NCBI RefSeq assembly: GCF_004307015.1
Contig: NZ_SIJL01000012.1
Span: forward strand, 1 to 37,458
Origin: Thermus thermamylovorans
Lineage (GTDB): Bacteria > Deinococcota > Deinococci > Deinococcales > Thermaceae
Direction: 5' to 3'
DNA length: 37,458 nt
The notes under the pieces were generated by a model that did no database searches, was not told where the DNA came from, and was given only the letters and a program-made list of their open reading frames with translations. The translations under genes and the position numbers were made by a program. Of the stretch, positions 7,635-16,400 are shown in pieces; position 1 is the stretch's first letter, and every line of letters begins with the position of its first letter.

Positions 7635-9050
7635 ATGCTCCAAAAGCTCCGCCGCCTGGAACTCCCCCCGCCCCGGGTGCTGGCTTTTACCCTGGCGGTC
7701 TTTGCCAGCTTTTTGCTGCTGGAGGGCTACCTCATCGCCCGCCACGGGTTCCACCTTCCCCCGCCCGGGCTGGGCTGGTTTGACCTCCTCTTCTGGGCGG
7801 CCCTGGTCTTCTGGAGCGTGCGGGTGGAGATCCGCCTGCCCCTAAGCGCCAGCATGAGCCACCTCTTCCTCTTCGCCCTGGCCCTGGTGGTCCTCACACC
7901 CCCCTGGCTCGCCCCTCTGGTGGTTTTTCTTTTCCAGCCGAGCGACAACCTCTGGTACAAGCAGCTCTTCAACCGCTCCCAGGACGCCCTGGCCACCCTG
8001 GCCGCCGCCCTGGTCTGGCAGTTTTTCCAGAACAACCCCCTCTACCTGGGGACGCTCAACCTGAGCGCCGGGGTAGGCGTAGGCCTGGGAGCGGTGGCAT
8101 TTTTCCTTGTTAACGCGGGTCTGATCACCCTCATCATTCATTTAGCCAACGGTACCCCCTTGCGGGAGATATGGAAAAAGAACATTGGCTGGCTCACCTC
8201 CAGCTACCTCCTCCTCTCTCCTCTAGCCCTCCTCCTGGCCCGGGCCTACGAGACCCCCCTCCTCGGGGGCTGGGGGGGGTGGACGGTCCTCTTCTTCCTG
8301 GTTCCCCTCTACTACAGCCGCTTCTACTGGGACGAGAAGGTGCGCCTGGAGCAGGCCTTTGACGCCACCCTGGAGGTGTTGATGCACGCCCTGGAGGCCA
8401 AGGAGCCGGAAACCCGCATGCACTCCGAGCGCGTGGCGGACATCGCCAAGGACCTGGCCCGGGCCCGCTACGGGGACGAGGCCAAGGCCATGGAGATCTA
8501 CCGGGCGGCCCGCCTGCACGACATCGGCAAGATCGGCATCCCCGAGGCCGTGCTCCTCAAGCCGGACGCCCTCACCCCGGAGGAGCTGGCCCTGGTGCAG
8601 AGCCACACCACCTTGGGCGTCCAGCTCCTGAAGCCCGCGGAGAAGGTGGCCTTCGGCCCCTTGGTCTACAACGTGATCCGCCACCACCACGAGCGCTGGG
8701 ACGGCCGGGGGTACCCGGACGGCCTCGCCGGGCACGAGATCCCCGAGGAGGCCCGCATCGTGGCCCTGGCCGACGCCTACGAGGCCATGACCGCAGGCCG
8801 CCCCTACCGCAAGGCCAAGACCCCGGAGGAGGCCCTCCAGGAGATGCGCGACCTCTCCGGCCTGCAGTTTGACCCCCGGCTGGTGCGCCTCTTCAGCGAG
8901 CTCTGGCGGCAGGACCCCCTGTGGCGCGACCGCCACGCCTACCTGGCGGCAAAGGAGGGATCGGTATTACGCTCTACCTCGCCGCAGCCCTCTTCGGCCT
9001 CGGCCTCGCCCTCGCCCTCGGAGCCAGGGCAAGGGACCTCGGAGGCATAG
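7635..9050 (+). CDS. Membrane-bound HD-GYP domain protein, probable cyclic-di-GMP phosphodiesterase
   Basis: The first 220 or so residues of this 471-residue protein form several hydrophobic spans (for example VLAFTLAVFASFLLLEGYLI and FLFALALVVLTPPWLAPLVVF), and the rest is an HD-GYP domain. The metal-binding HDIGKIGIP begins at His295 and the GYP signature is at 359-361 (HERWDGRGYPDGL). HD-GYP enzymes hydrolyse cyclic di-GMP; the sensory N-terminus would set the input, which is unknown. The last 28 residues are a low-complexity Ser/Pro tail overlapping the next gene in another frame. ATG 7635 fits the leaderless -10. Its closeness to pilMNOWQ suggests a link to pili or surface life, by inference. 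Confidence 0.9.
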   Translation: MLQKLRRLELPPPRVLAFTLAVFASFLLLEGYLIARHGFHLPPPGLGWFDLLFWAALVFWSVRVEIRLPLSASMSHLFLFALALVVLTPPWLAPLVVFLFQPSDNLWYKQLFNRSQDALATLAAALVWQFFQNNPLYLGTLNLSAGVGVGLGAVAFFLVNAGLITLIIHLANGTPLREIWKKNIGWLTSSYLLLSPLALLLARAYETPLLGGWGGWTVLFFLVPLYYSRFYWDEKVRLEQAFDATLEVLMHALEAKEPETRMHSERVADIAKDLARARYGDEAKAMEIYRAARLHDIGKIGIPEAVLLKPDALTPEELALVQSHTTLGVQLLKPAEKVAFGPLVYNVIRHHHERWDGRGYPDGLAGHEIPEEARIVALADAYEAMTAGRPYRKAKTPEEALQEMRDLSGLQFDPRLVRLFSELWRQDPLWRDRHAYLAAKEGSVLRSTSPQPSSASASPSPSEPGQGTSEA

Positions 9051-9595
9051 AGCTAAGGGCCCCCTGGGCCTTCCTCCTGGCCGCCCTGGCCGAGGGGGGG
9101 CTGGCCTTTGGCACCTACCGGGGCCTCTTCCAGCCGGACTGGGCCGGGCCTTTGGCCAGGACCCTGGTCCTCCTCCTGGTGGGGTACGGGCTTTACCAGA
9201 ACCGGCACCTAAGGAGCCTCTACCTGGTCCTCGGGGGGCTTTTCCTGAACACCCTGGTCATCTTCGCCAACGGGGGGCATATGCCCGTGAGCCTGGCCGC
9301 CCTGGAGCGGGCGGGGCTCGAGGGGTGGGAGGAGATCCTAAAGGAACGCCGGGACGCGGTGCACACCCTCCTGGACGAGAACACCCGCCTCCCCTTCCTG
9401 GGGGACGTGATCGCCCTACCCCCCTTGCGCAAGGCGGTGAGCCCGGGGGACCTCTTCATCCTGGCGGGGATCGCCGGGGTGGTGGTGGAGGGGGCCCTGA
9501 GGGCGGGGGGGAGGCGCCTTTCCCGGCGGCAACAGGCCCTTCGGGTCCTGGCCTTTCTCCTCCTGATCCTCCTCCTCCTGGCCTGGCGGGCCTGA
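8966..9595 (+). CDS. DUF5317 family membrane protein, probable ATT start
   Basis: A hydrophobic protein of about 209 residues resembles DUF5317: an N-terminal span (TLYLAAALFGLGLALALGA), a family-like motif region (LFLNTLVIFANGGHMPVSL), a conserved LGDVIALPPL segment and a C-terminal span. The function is unknown. No ATG, GTG or TTG lies where the family normally begins. ATT 8966 is 7 bases after a perfect AAAGGAGG (8951-8958) and gives the expected hydrophobic start. GTG 8921 is the fallback and adds 15 proline/arginine-rich residues. The start lies inside the HD-GYP gene, 85 bases before its stop, so the two are probably translationally coupled. Confidence 0.8.
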   Translation: MTLYLAAALFGLGLALALGARARDLGGIELRAPWAFLLAALAEGGLAFGTYRGLFQPDWAGPLARTLVLLLVGYGLYQNRHLRSLYLVLGGLFLNTLVIFANGGHMPVSLAALERAGLEGWEEILKERRDAVHTLLDENTRLPFLGDVIALPPLRKAVSPGDLFILAGIAGVVVEGALRAGGRRLSRRQQALRVLAFLLLILLLLAWRA

Positions 9596-9641
9596 CCCCA
9601 CCCCCTCCAGGGAGCCGGGATGGGGCTGCCCCGCGCCGGGG

Positions 9642-9647
9642 TATATT
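9642..9647 (+). promoter_or_regulatory. -10 element before homoisocitrate dehydrogenase
   Basis: TATATT lies 34 bases upstream of ATG 9682, leaving a short leader with GGAGG at 9673-9677. An ATG at 9660 is out of frame and has no Shine-Dalgarno sequence. Confidence 0.5.
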
Positions 9648-9681
9648 CCAGAGGGGGCCATGCCCCTGAGCTGGAGGGAAG

Positions 9682-10686
9682 ATGGCGTACCGCATCTGCT
9701 TGATCGAGGGGGACGGCATCGGCCACGAGGTGGTGCCCGCGGCCCGGAAGGTCCTGGAAGCCACGGGGGTTCCCCTGGAGTTCGTGGAGGCCGAAGCGGG
9801 CTGGGAGACCTTCGAGCGAAGAGGGACCTCCGTCCCGGAGGAAACCGTGGAGAGGATCCTCTCCTGCCACGCCACCCTCTTCGGGGCGGCCACCAGCCCC
9901 ACCCGCAAGGTACCCGGCTTCTTCGGGGCCATCCGCTACCTGCGCCGCAGGCTGGACCTCTACGCCAACGTGCGCCCCGCCAAGAGCCGCCCCGTCCCCG
10001 GAAGCCGGGGCGGGGTGGACCTCGTCATCGTGCGGGAGAACACCGAGGGGCTTTACGTGGAGCAGGAGCGGCGCTACCTGGACGTGGCCATCGCCGACGC
10101 GGTCATCTCCAAGAAGGCCAGCGAGCGCATCGGACGCGTGGCCCTGAAACTGGCAGAAAGCCGACCCCGCAAGACGCTCCACATCGCCCACAAGGCCAAC
10201 GTTCTTCCCGTAACCCAGGGCCTCTTCCTGGACACGGTGCGGGAAGTGGCCAAGGACTACCCCCTGGTGAACGTGCAGGACATCATCGTGGACAACTGCG
10301 CCATGCAGCTCGTCATGCGGCCCGAGCGCTTTGATGTGATCGTCACCACTAACCTCCTGGGGGACATCCTCTCCGACCTTACCGCCGGGCTCGTGGGGGG
10401 CCTGGGCCTGGCCCCTTCCGCCAACATCGGGGACGCCACCGCGGTCTTCGAGCCCGTCCACGGCTCCGCTCCCGACATCGCCGGCAAGGGCATCGCCAAT
10501 CCCACCGCCGCCATCCTCTCCTCAGCCATGATGCTGGACTACCTGGGGGAAAAGGAGGCGGCCAGGAGGGTGGAAAAGGCGGTGGACTCGGTGCTGGAGA
10601 GGGGGCCCCGCACCCCGGACCTGGGCGGGGACGCCACCACGGAGGCCTTCACCAATGCGGTGGTTGCAACCCTGAAAGGCCCCTAG
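9682..10686 (+). CDS. hicd: Homoisocitrate dehydrogenase
   Basis: The 334-residue protein belongs to the isocitrate/isopropylmalate dehydrogenase family and closely matches the T. thermophilus enzyme that converts homoisocitrate to 2-oxoadipate with NAD+ in the alpha-aminoadipate route to lysine. The start [10 protein letters not shown], the segment [17 protein letters not shown] with Arg85 (known in T. thermophilus to help select homoisocitrate), the catalytic [12 protein letters not shown], and [20 protein letters not shown] are all present. GGAGG lies just before ATG 9682. No other lysine gene is adjacent. Confidence 0.94.
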   Translation: MAYRICLIEGDGIGHEVVPAARKVLEATGVPLEFVEAEAGWETFERRGTSVPEETVERILSCHATLFGAATSPTRKVPGFFGAIRYLRRRLDLYANVRPAKSRPVPGSRGGVDLVIVRENTEGLYVEQERRYLDVAIADAVISKKASERIGRVALKLAESRPRKTLHIAHKANVLPVTQGLFLDTVREVAKDYPLVNVQDIIVDNCAMQLVMRPERFDVIVTTNLLGDILSDLTAGLVGGLGLAPSANIGDATAVFEPVHGSAPDIAGKGIANPTAAILSSAMMLDYLGEKEAARRVEKAVDSVLERGPRTPDLGGDATTEAFTNAVVATLKGP

Positions 10687-10730
10687 CCCCCGCATCCTCA
10701 TTCCCCATTCCCCCCCTGGGAGCGGGGGCT
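10685..10730 (+). terminator. Weak terminator-like dyad after hicd
   Basis: AGCCCCCGC (10685-10693) can pair with GCGGGGGCT (10722-10730) across a 28-base loop, followed by GGCTTTCCCTT. The long loop and poor T tract make this only a possible terminator. Confidence 0.3.
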
Positions 10731-10757
10731 GGCTTTCCCTTGGGCAGGGCCCGCCTG

Positions 10758-10763
10758 TATTAT
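10758..10763 (+). promoter_or_regulatory. Probable -10 of the pilMNOWQ operon
   Basis: TATTAT is the best -10 between hicd and pilM, with only a poor -35 upstream. It would give a leader of about 97 bases. A second -10-like TAAACT is at 10801-10806. The leader ends in AAAGGAGG before GTG 10867. Confidence 0.45.
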
Positions 10764-10866
10764 GCTCCCAGACCCCTTCCCCATTGCGACCCAGGTGATG
10801 TAAACTGCAGGCAGGTTTTCGTATGACCGTAGGTTCGCCCCGCCGCGTCAAGCCAAAGGAGGCACC

Positions 10867-12000
10867 GTGTTTTCGGGTTTCAGCAGGTTATTCAAACCCC
10901 GCGTGGAAGCCCTGGGGCTGGAGATCGGGGCCGCCAGCCTGAAGCTGGTGGAGCTTTCCGGCCATCCCCCAGCCCTCAGGGCCTTCGCCAGCCGCCCTGT
11001 CCCTCCGGGCACCGTGGTGGAAGGGGTCATCACCGAGCCCGGGGCCCTGGCCCAGGAGATCCGCGCCCTTCTGGCCGAAGCCCGCACCCGCAGGCGCTAC
11101 GTGGTGACCGCCGTCCCCAACCCCAGCGTGATCCTCCGCACCCTCCAGGTGCCCAAGATGCCCCCCAAGGAGATGGAGGAGGCGGTGCGCTGGGAGGCGG
11201 AGCGGTACATTCCCTTCCCCATTGACGAGGTGGTCCTGGACTTCGCCCCCCTGGACCCCCTGGCCGAGGTGGCCGAAGGGGAGCAGGTGGAGGTGATGGT
11301 GGCGGCGGCCCGGCAGGAGGCCGTGGCTGCCCTGATCGAGGCCCTGAGGGGCGCGGGCCTTACCCCGGTGGTGCTGGACGTGAAGCCCTTCGCCGGCCTC
11401 TACCCCCTGGAGGAAGGGCTGGCCCGGGACCCCGAGGGGGTGGCGGTGGCCATCGAGATCGGGGCCGAAAGCACCAGCCTGGTCCTAACCAAAGGGAACC
11501 GCCCCCTGGCGGTCCGGGTGCTAACCCTGTCGGGCAAGGACTTCACCGAGGCCATCGGCAAGAGCTTCGGCCTGGACTTCCTCACCGCGGAGGAGGTCAA
11601 GCGCACCTACGGCCTGGCTACCATCCCCACCGAGGACGAGGAGCTCCTTTTGGACTTCGACGCCGAACGGGAGCGCTACAGCCCCGCCCGCATTTACGAC
11701 GCCATCCGCCCGGTCCTGGTGGACCTCACCCAAGAGATCCGGCGCAGCCTGGAGTTCTTCCGGGTGCAGTTGGGGGACGTCCAGCCGGAGGTGGGCTACC
11801 TCTACGGCGGGGGAAGCCGCCTCCGGGGCCTGGCCGGCCTCCTCACCGACACCCTGGGGGTGAACTTCACCACCCCAGACCCCTGGGAGGGCATCCAGGT
11901 GGACCCCAAGCGCTTCGACCTGGAAAACCTCAAGGATATGGGCCCGGAACTGGTGGTGCCCGTGGGCCTGGCCCTGAGGGGGGTGAGTCCCCTTGATTAG
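10867..12000 (+). CDS. pilM: Type IV pilus assembly ATPase-like protein PilM
   Basis: The 377-residue protein is an FtsA/actin-like PilM. The N-terminal phosphate-1 motif is ALGLEIGAASLKLVEL, the second nucleotide-binding segment AIEIGAESTSLVL, and the C-terminal one GYLYGGGSRLRGLAGLL. PilM is cytoplasmic and binds the N-terminal tail of PilN, linking the inner-membrane platform to the motor ATPases. GTG 10867 is chosen for the AAAGGAGG seven bases upstream. It is the first gene of an operon in which each next gene overlaps the previous one. In Thermus this operon serves pilus formation, twitching and DNA uptake. Confidence 0.95.
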   Translation: MFSGFSRLFKPRVEALGLEIGAASLKLVELSGHPPALRAFASRPVPPGTVVEGVITEPGALAQEIRALLAEARTRRRYVVTAVPNPSVILRTLQVPKMPPKEMEEAVRWEAERYIPFPIDEVVLDFAPLDPLAEVAEGEQVEVMVAAARQEAVAALIEALRGAGLTPVVLDVKPFAGLYPLEEGLARDPEGVAVAIEIGAESTSLVLTKGNRPLAVRVLTLSGKDFTEAIGKSFGLDFLTAEEVKRTYGLATIPTEDEELLLDFDAERERYSPARIYDAIRPVLVDLTQEIRRSLEFFRVQLGDVQPEVGYLYGGGSRLRGLAGLLTDTLGVNFTTPDPWEGIQVDPKRFDLENLKDMGPELVVPVGLALRGVSPLD

Positions 12001-12616
12001 GCTGAACCTCCTGCCCAAAAACCTGCGCCGCCGCATTGAACCGGGCTGGTGGCGCCTGGCTGCCCTGGCCTTCGCCCTGGTGGCCCTCCTTACCCTGGGA
12101 TTCCTCCACTACACCGCCTACACCGAGCTTTCCCTAGCCAAGCAGGAGCGGGATGCCCTGAGGGCGGAGGTGGAAGCCCTGAGGCCCTTCATCGCCGAGC
12201 AGAACCGCCTGCAGCAGGAGAGGCGGGCCCTCGAGGCCCTCCTCAACATCCGGGAAGGCCTGAGGCGGAACTTCGTCCCCTGGTCCGACTACCTGGCCGC
12301 CTTCATCAACCAGATCCCCCGGGAGGGGGGCCGCTTCCCCGTGGCCCTGCGTTCCGTGGGCACCCGGGCCCTCACCCCCGAGGAGGGAGCGGCCCTGGCC
12401 CAGGGGGGAAGCTTTGACGGCAAGAGGGTGCGGGTGGAGTTCACCCTGCAAGGGGAGGCCCTGAGCCAAGGAGCCCTGGTGCGCTTCATCCAGGCCTTCG
12501 AGACCTCCCCCCGGTTCGGCATCGAGTTCCAGGGAGCCTCCCTGGACCCGGGAAGGGGGCTTTACACCTTCAGCGCCCGGGTGGGCGCGGTGGGGGGTGA
12601 GGAAAGTGCTCGCTAG
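11993..12616 (+). CDS. pilN: Type IV pilus inner-membrane protein PilN
   Basis: The 207-residue protein starts at TTG 11993, inside the last codons of pilM. The N-terminal MIRLNLLPKNLRRR is the conserved tail that docks into PilM. A single membrane span follows (LAALAFALVALLTLGFL), then a coiled coil (QERDALRAEVEALRPFIAEQ) and a periplasmic ferredoxin-like domain. In the family PilN pairs with PilO. It overlaps pilO by 20 bases, indicating coupled translation. Confidence 0.94.
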   Translation: MIRLNLLPKNLRRRIEPGWWRLAALAFALVALLTLGFLHYTAYTELSLAKQERDALRAEVEALRPFIAEQNRLQQERRALEALLNIREGLRRNFVPWSDYLAAFINQIPREGGRFPVALRSVGTRALTPEEGAALAQGGSFDGKRVRVEFTLQGEALSQGALVRFIQAFETSPRFGIEFQGASLDPGRGLYTFSARVGAVGGEESAR

Positions 12617-13175
12617 GCTGGGGCAAAGGGAGTGGGCCCTCATCGCCATCGCCCTCACCCTGGCGGTGGCTCTCCTCTGGTACTTCTTCCTCATCGTCCC
12701 CTTAAGGCAGGAAACCGATCTGGTGCGCCAGGAGATCGCCCGCCTCATCCCCGAGCGGGACCGGGGCCGGCAGGCGCAGCGGGCCCTGCCGGAGCTCCGG
12801 GCGGCCATCGCCGAGCTGCAGGCGGAGCGCCAGGCCTTCCTCCGGGCCCTGCCCCGGGAGGAGCAGCTTTCCGCGCTGCTCTCGGAGGTCCTGGGCGAGG
12901 CGGTGAGGAGCGGGGTCACGGTGCGCTCCTTCACCCGTTCCCCCACCTCGGCCCCGGTGCCGGAGGTGCGGGCGGTGAACCTGGCCCTCTCCCTCGAGGC
13001 CCCCTTCCCGGAAACCTACGCCTACCTCCAGCGCCTGGAGGGCCTCTCCCGCTTCAGCACCCTTTCCGGCCTCAACCTGAGCGTCCAAGGACAGGAGGCG
13101 AACCCGTCCCTGGCCACCAGCCTGACGCTGACCTTCTACGTGCTGGCCCGGGACCTCGAGGGAGGTGAGCGGTGA
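12597..13175 (+). CDS. pilO: Type IV pilus inner-membrane protein PilO
   Basis: The 192-residue protein has one N-terminal span (ALIAIALTLAVALLWYFFLI), a coiled coil (RQEIARLIPERDRGRQAQRA with ELRAAIAELQAERQAFLRAL) and a periplasmic domain with the PilO-like ending FYVLARDLEGG. PilO forms heterodimers with PilN and, in other bacteria, connects to the PilP/PilQ secretin. Start GTG 12597 lies within pilN. The stop overlaps the pilW start by 4 bases (GTGA). Confidence 0.93.
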   Translation: MRKVLARLGQREWALIAIALTLAVALLWYFFLIVPLRQETDLVRQEIARLIPERDRGRQAQRALPELRAAIAELQAERQAFLRALPREEQLSALLSEVLGEAVRSGVTVRSFTRSPTSAPVPEVRAVNLALSLEAPFPETYAYLQRLEGLSRFSTLSGLNLSVQGQEANPSLATSLTLTFYVLARDLEGGER

Positions 13176-14059
13176 AGGAAGCCCTGGAGCGCCTCGCCAC
13201 CGGCTGGCGCAACCTTCCCCAGTCCACCAAGCTCCTCCTGGCGGCCCTCCTCCTGGTAAGCGCCGTCACCCTGTGGTACGCGGGCTTCTACCTGCCCGCC
13301 CAGGTGGCGGCCGAGCCCCCTCCCCCGATCGTGGAAGAGGTCCCCCGGGCCATCGAGGCCCCCCCCATTCCCCCCTTGGGGGAAACCCCTGAGGCCGGGC
13401 CCCCGGAGCCCCGCCAGGAGGCGGCCGCCTCCCCCACCCCGGCCGCCGCCCCCATGGCCCTGCCCGTCCCCCGGCCCGCCCGGGAGGCCCCCCCCAACCC
13501 CTTCGTGCCCCTGGTGGCGGAGGTGGCTCCCCCGGCCCCGGTTCCTGCTCCCCCTTCCCAACCCTTGCCCCCAGGCCCCCCCGTGCGGGTGACCCCAGGA
13601 ACCCCCCTGCCCGCTCCGGGCACCGCTCCAGCCCCCCGGCCCCTCCCTGGCACCGCCGGGGCCCTGCCCGCCCCCAAGGTCCTCTCCCCGACCCCCCAGG
13701 CGGAAGCGCCCCCCGGGCAGGTGGAGGTGCCGGTGAGCCTGGTCCCTCCCCCTTTCCTGGTGGAAACTCCCTTGCCCGGAGAGGCCGAGGTGGGGCCGCC
13801 CACCGTCACCCCTCAGCCCAGATCCGCCCTGGAGGCCTTGGTGGAGGAAAGAGGCTTGAGGCTTTCGGGCACCCTGCTGGGCCCGGTGAGCGTGGCCATC
13901 CTGGAGAGCAAGGAGGGCTACCTGGTCCTGCCCACGGGCAGCCCTATCCCCGGGAGTGAGGCCGTGATCCGCCGCATCGAAGGCGACCGCGTGGTCTTGT
14001 CCATGAGAGAGGAAACCCTGGAGATCCCCCTAGCTCTGGAAGCTGGAGGTGGCCAATGA
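13172..14059 (+). CDS. pilW: Pilus biogenesis protein PilW, proline-rich
   Basis: The 295-residue protein has a cytoplasmic tail, one span (LLLAALLLVSAVTLWYAGFYL), a long proline/alanine-rich linker (about residues 45-215) and a small C-terminal domain (ALVEERGLRLSGTLLGPVSV, then EGYLVLPTGSPIPGSEAVI). The layout resembles PilP of Proteobacteria, which tethers the secretin to PilNO, although PilW is the Thermus name and PilP is not directly recognisable. The linker is long enough to cross the periplasm. The stop overlaps the pilQ ATG by 4 bases. Confidence 0.85.
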   Translation: MKEALERLATGWRNLPQSTKLLLAALLLVSAVTLWYAGFYLPAQVAAEPPPPIVEEVPRAIEAPPIPPLGETPEAGPPEPRQEAAASPTPAAAPMALPVPRPAREAPPNPFVPLVAEVAPPAPVPAPPSQPLPPGPPVRVTPGTPLPAPGTAPAPRPLPGTAGALPAPKVLSPTPQAEAPPGQVEVPVSLVPPPFLVETPLPGEAEVGPPTVTPQPRSALEALVEERGLRLSGTLLGPVSVAILESKEGYLVLPTGSPIPGSEAVIRRIEGDRVVLSMREETLEIPLALEAGGGQ

Positions 14060-16338
14060 GGCGCTTTATTAGGAAAACCCTTATGAAGTCCCTGGCATGG
14101 GCCCTGGTGGCCCTCAGCCTCACCGCCCTGGCGGGAAGCCTCCCCCAGGACCCCCGTTTTGAGGCCAGGGTCGACCTCAAGGTCTCGGAGAGCCAGGTGC
14201 GGGCGGGCCTCACCCTCCCCCTGGACGTGGTCCTCGAGGCCCTGGCCCGGAGCGTGGGCCTCCAGCCCCTCATCTACCGGGCCTACGACCCCACGGGCGA
14301 CCCCGCCCGGGCCGAGCCTCCCCTGCCCAACGTGAAGCTGGACTTCCAGGGCAAGCCCTTCCGTGAGGTCTGGGACCTCCTCTTCGCCACCTACGGCACC
14401 CAGTTTGGGCTGGACTACCTCTTCCTGCCCCCCGATGTGGTGGTGGTGGCCCCCACCCAGGTGATCACCGCCCTGGTGGACGCCCCGAGCCGGGTGGGCG
14501 CGGCGGAGCGCAGGCCCTACATCGTGGGCATCCCCGAGATCACCTACCGGCGCACGGAAACCGACCCCCAGGGCCAGCCCCGTACCGTGGTCAACATCGA
14601 CGGGGCTAAGGCCTGGGTGCAAAACGACCTCCTCCCCTTCCTCTCCCGAGAGGCCGCGGGCCTTAGCGTGAACTGGATCGTGGTGGAGGAGGGGGGAAGG
14701 CTCAGGGCCATCCTCTCCGTCCTGGCCACGGGCGAGCAGCACACCCGCTTCTCCGACATCCTCCGGCGGGCAGGGATCGACTTCCGCCCCCTCCCTCCCC
14801 TGGTGGAGCCCAGGCCCCGGGTGGAGCGGCTTTACGCCCTCAACCACGCCACCTTCCCCGAACTCCTGGCCTTTCTCCAGGCCCAGGTGCCCGGGGCCCA
14901 GATCGGCGTCCTCCCCACCGACCCCAAACGGGCCCTGGTCCTCGCTACCCTGGAGGACCACGCCCGCCTGGAGGCCCTCCTCCAAACCGCCGACGTCCCC
15001 AAAACCCCCGTACGCGTGCGCCGGGTCTACGCCCTGCAAAACCTCACCTTCGCCGAGGCCCAGGAGCGCCTGCGGCCCCTTTTGGAACGGGAGCTCCCCG
15101 AAAGCCGTCTGGAAAGCGTCCCAGGAAACCCCCGGGCCCTCCTCCTAGAGGCTACCGAGGCGGACCACGCCCTTTTCGGCGAAATCCTTAGGGCGGCGGA
15201 CGTCCCCCCCCAGGTGGCCCCTCCCCCACAGGAGGCCGCGGTACGGCGGCTTTTCCCCCTGCGCTTCGCCGACGCTGAGCGGGTGGCCCCCTTCCTGGCC
15301 CGGGAGGTGCCGGGGATCGTGGTGCAGACCGTGCCGGGGCAGCCCGTCCTCTCCGTGCGGGGCACGGAAAGGCAGCTCGCCGAGGTGGAAAGCCTCCTCG
15401 CCCAGATCGACCGGGCCCCCGAGCAGGGCCCGCCCGTGTTCCAGCGGGCCTACCAGCTCTCCAACGCCAAGGCCGCCGACCTCGCCAAGGTGCTTCAGGA
15501 GGCCCTCCTGGCCCGCCAGCCCCAGGCCGAGGGCCAGGGCGCACCCCGGGTGCGCCCGGCCACGGTGGTGGCTGACGAGCGCACCAACACCCTGATCGTC
15601 ACCGGCACCCAGGAGGACTTGAGCCTGGTGGAGGGCCTCATCCCCCGGCTGGACCAGCCGGTGCCCCAGGTGGCCTTACGGGTGCGGATCCAGGAGGTGC
15701 AGGCCAACGTGACCCAAAACCTGGGCCTCAAGTGGAACACCATCGCCGGGGGAAACGTGGTGGCCAGCATCTTGGACACCGGGCTTTCCCTCATCTTCGA
15801 CAGCACCCGTAGCCTCGCCGCCCTGAACATCCTGGCCACCCTCGAGGCCCTCCAGCGCCAGGGGCTTTCCCGGGCCCTAAGGGACGTGAACCAGACCGTC
15901 CTCAACAACCAGACCGCCCGCCTGCAGTCCGGGGAGACCTTCCTCATCCGCCGGGTGGTGGGGGACCGGGTGGAAAGGGTACCCTTCGACATCGGCATCA
16001 TCGTGGAGGTCACCCCCCAGGTCACCGCCGACGGGCAGATCCTCCTCAGGATCCAGGCCGAGGTCTCCGGCAACGTGCAGCGCAACCCCGTGGACGGGGA
16101 CGTGGACCGCTTCACCAAGCAGGTGGTGACCACCACCCTGCGGGTGCAGGACGGGCAGACGGTGATCCTGGGGGGGCTCACCGCCCAGGAGACCACCCAG
16201 GTGCAGCAGGGGGTGCCCCTCCTCATGGACATCCCCCTGATCGGGGAGCTCTTCAAGCAGCGCACGGCGGAGAACGTGGACCGGGAGCTTCTGGTGGTGA
16301 TCACCGCCGACATCCTCAGGGAAACCGCAAGCCGCTAG
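14056..16338 (+). CDS. pilQ: Type IV pilus secretin PilQ
   Basis: The 760-residue protein is the outer-membrane secretin through which pili and incoming DNA pass. A signal peptide (SLAWALVALSLTALAGSLP) is followed by an N0-like domain and several repeated ring domains, each with a VRRVYALQNLTFAEA-type start, for example near residues 255, 325, 395 and 460. The secretin domain at the C-terminus has VPLLMDIPLIGELFKQRTAE and ends with LLVVITADILRE. ATG 14056 has GGAGG eight bases upstream; ATG 14083 would give a shorter signal peptide. The large number of ring domains fits the unusually long Thermus PilQ. Confidence 0.96.
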   Translation: MRRFIRKTLMKSLAWALVALSLTALAGSLPQDPRFEARVDLKVSESQVRAGLTLPLDVVLEALARSVGLQPLIYRAYDPTGDPARAEPPLPNVKLDFQGKPFREVWDLLFATYGTQFGLDYLFLPPDVVVVAPTQVITALVDAPSRVGAAERRPYIVGIPEITYRRTETDPQGQPRTVVNIDGAKAWVQNDLLPFLSREAAGLSVNWIVVEEGGRLRAILSVLATGEQHTRFSDILRRAGIDFRPLPPLVEPRPRVERLYALNHATFPELLAFLQAQVPGAQIGVLPTDPKRALVLATLEDHARLEALLQTADVPKTPVRVRRVYALQNLTFAEAQERLRPLLERELPESRLESVPGNPRALLLEATEADHALFGEILRAADVPPQVAPPPQEAAVRRLFPLRFADAERVAPFLAREVPGIVVQTVPGQPVLSVRGTERQLAEVESLLAQIDRAPEQGPPVFQRAYQLSNAKAADLAKVLQEALLARQPQAEGQGAPRVRPATVVADERTNTLIVTGTQEDLSLVEGLIPRLDQPVPQVALRVRIQEVQANVTQNLGLKWNTIAGGNVVASILDTGLSLIFDSTRSLAALNILATLEALQRQGLSRALRDVNQTVLNNQTARLQSGETFLIRRVVGDRVERVPFDIGIIVEVTPQVTADGQILLRIQAEVSGNVQRNPVDGDVDRFTKQVVTTTLRVQDGQTVILGGLTAQETTQVQQGVPLLMDIPLIGELFKQRTAENVDRELLVVITADILRETASR

Positions 16339-16383
16339 GTACCCCTCGCGGCCCGGGGCCTCCCCTTGGGGGCCAGGGGCCCG

Positions 16384-16392
16384 TGCTATCCT
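16384..16392 (+). promoter_or_regulatory. Extended -10 element of the coiled-coil gene
   Basis: TGC-TATCCT (hexamer 16387-16392) lies 8 bases before ATG 16401, implying a leaderless mRNA. An imperfect GC-rich inverted repeat sits just upstream (16353-16383) and could partly end pilQ transcription, but it lacks a T tract. Confidence 0.55.
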
Positions 16393-16400
16393 AAGCCCAG

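Noticed and set aside
8967-9050. Programmed frameshift joining the HD-GYP and DUF5317 proteins
   Set aside because: No slippery sequence is visible, and a perfect Shine-Dalgarno before ATT 8966 explains the second protein better.
9660-9700. Leaderless start at ATG 9660 before hicd
   Set aside because: It lies 12 bases from TATATT but is out of frame with hicd, and its product is a proline/glycine-rich shadow.
13300-13820. pilW proline-rich region as a frameshifted or low-quality segment
   Set aside because: The frame remains open into a conserved-looking C-terminal domain and meets pilQ with a clean ATGA overlap; such linkers are normal in PilP-like proteins.
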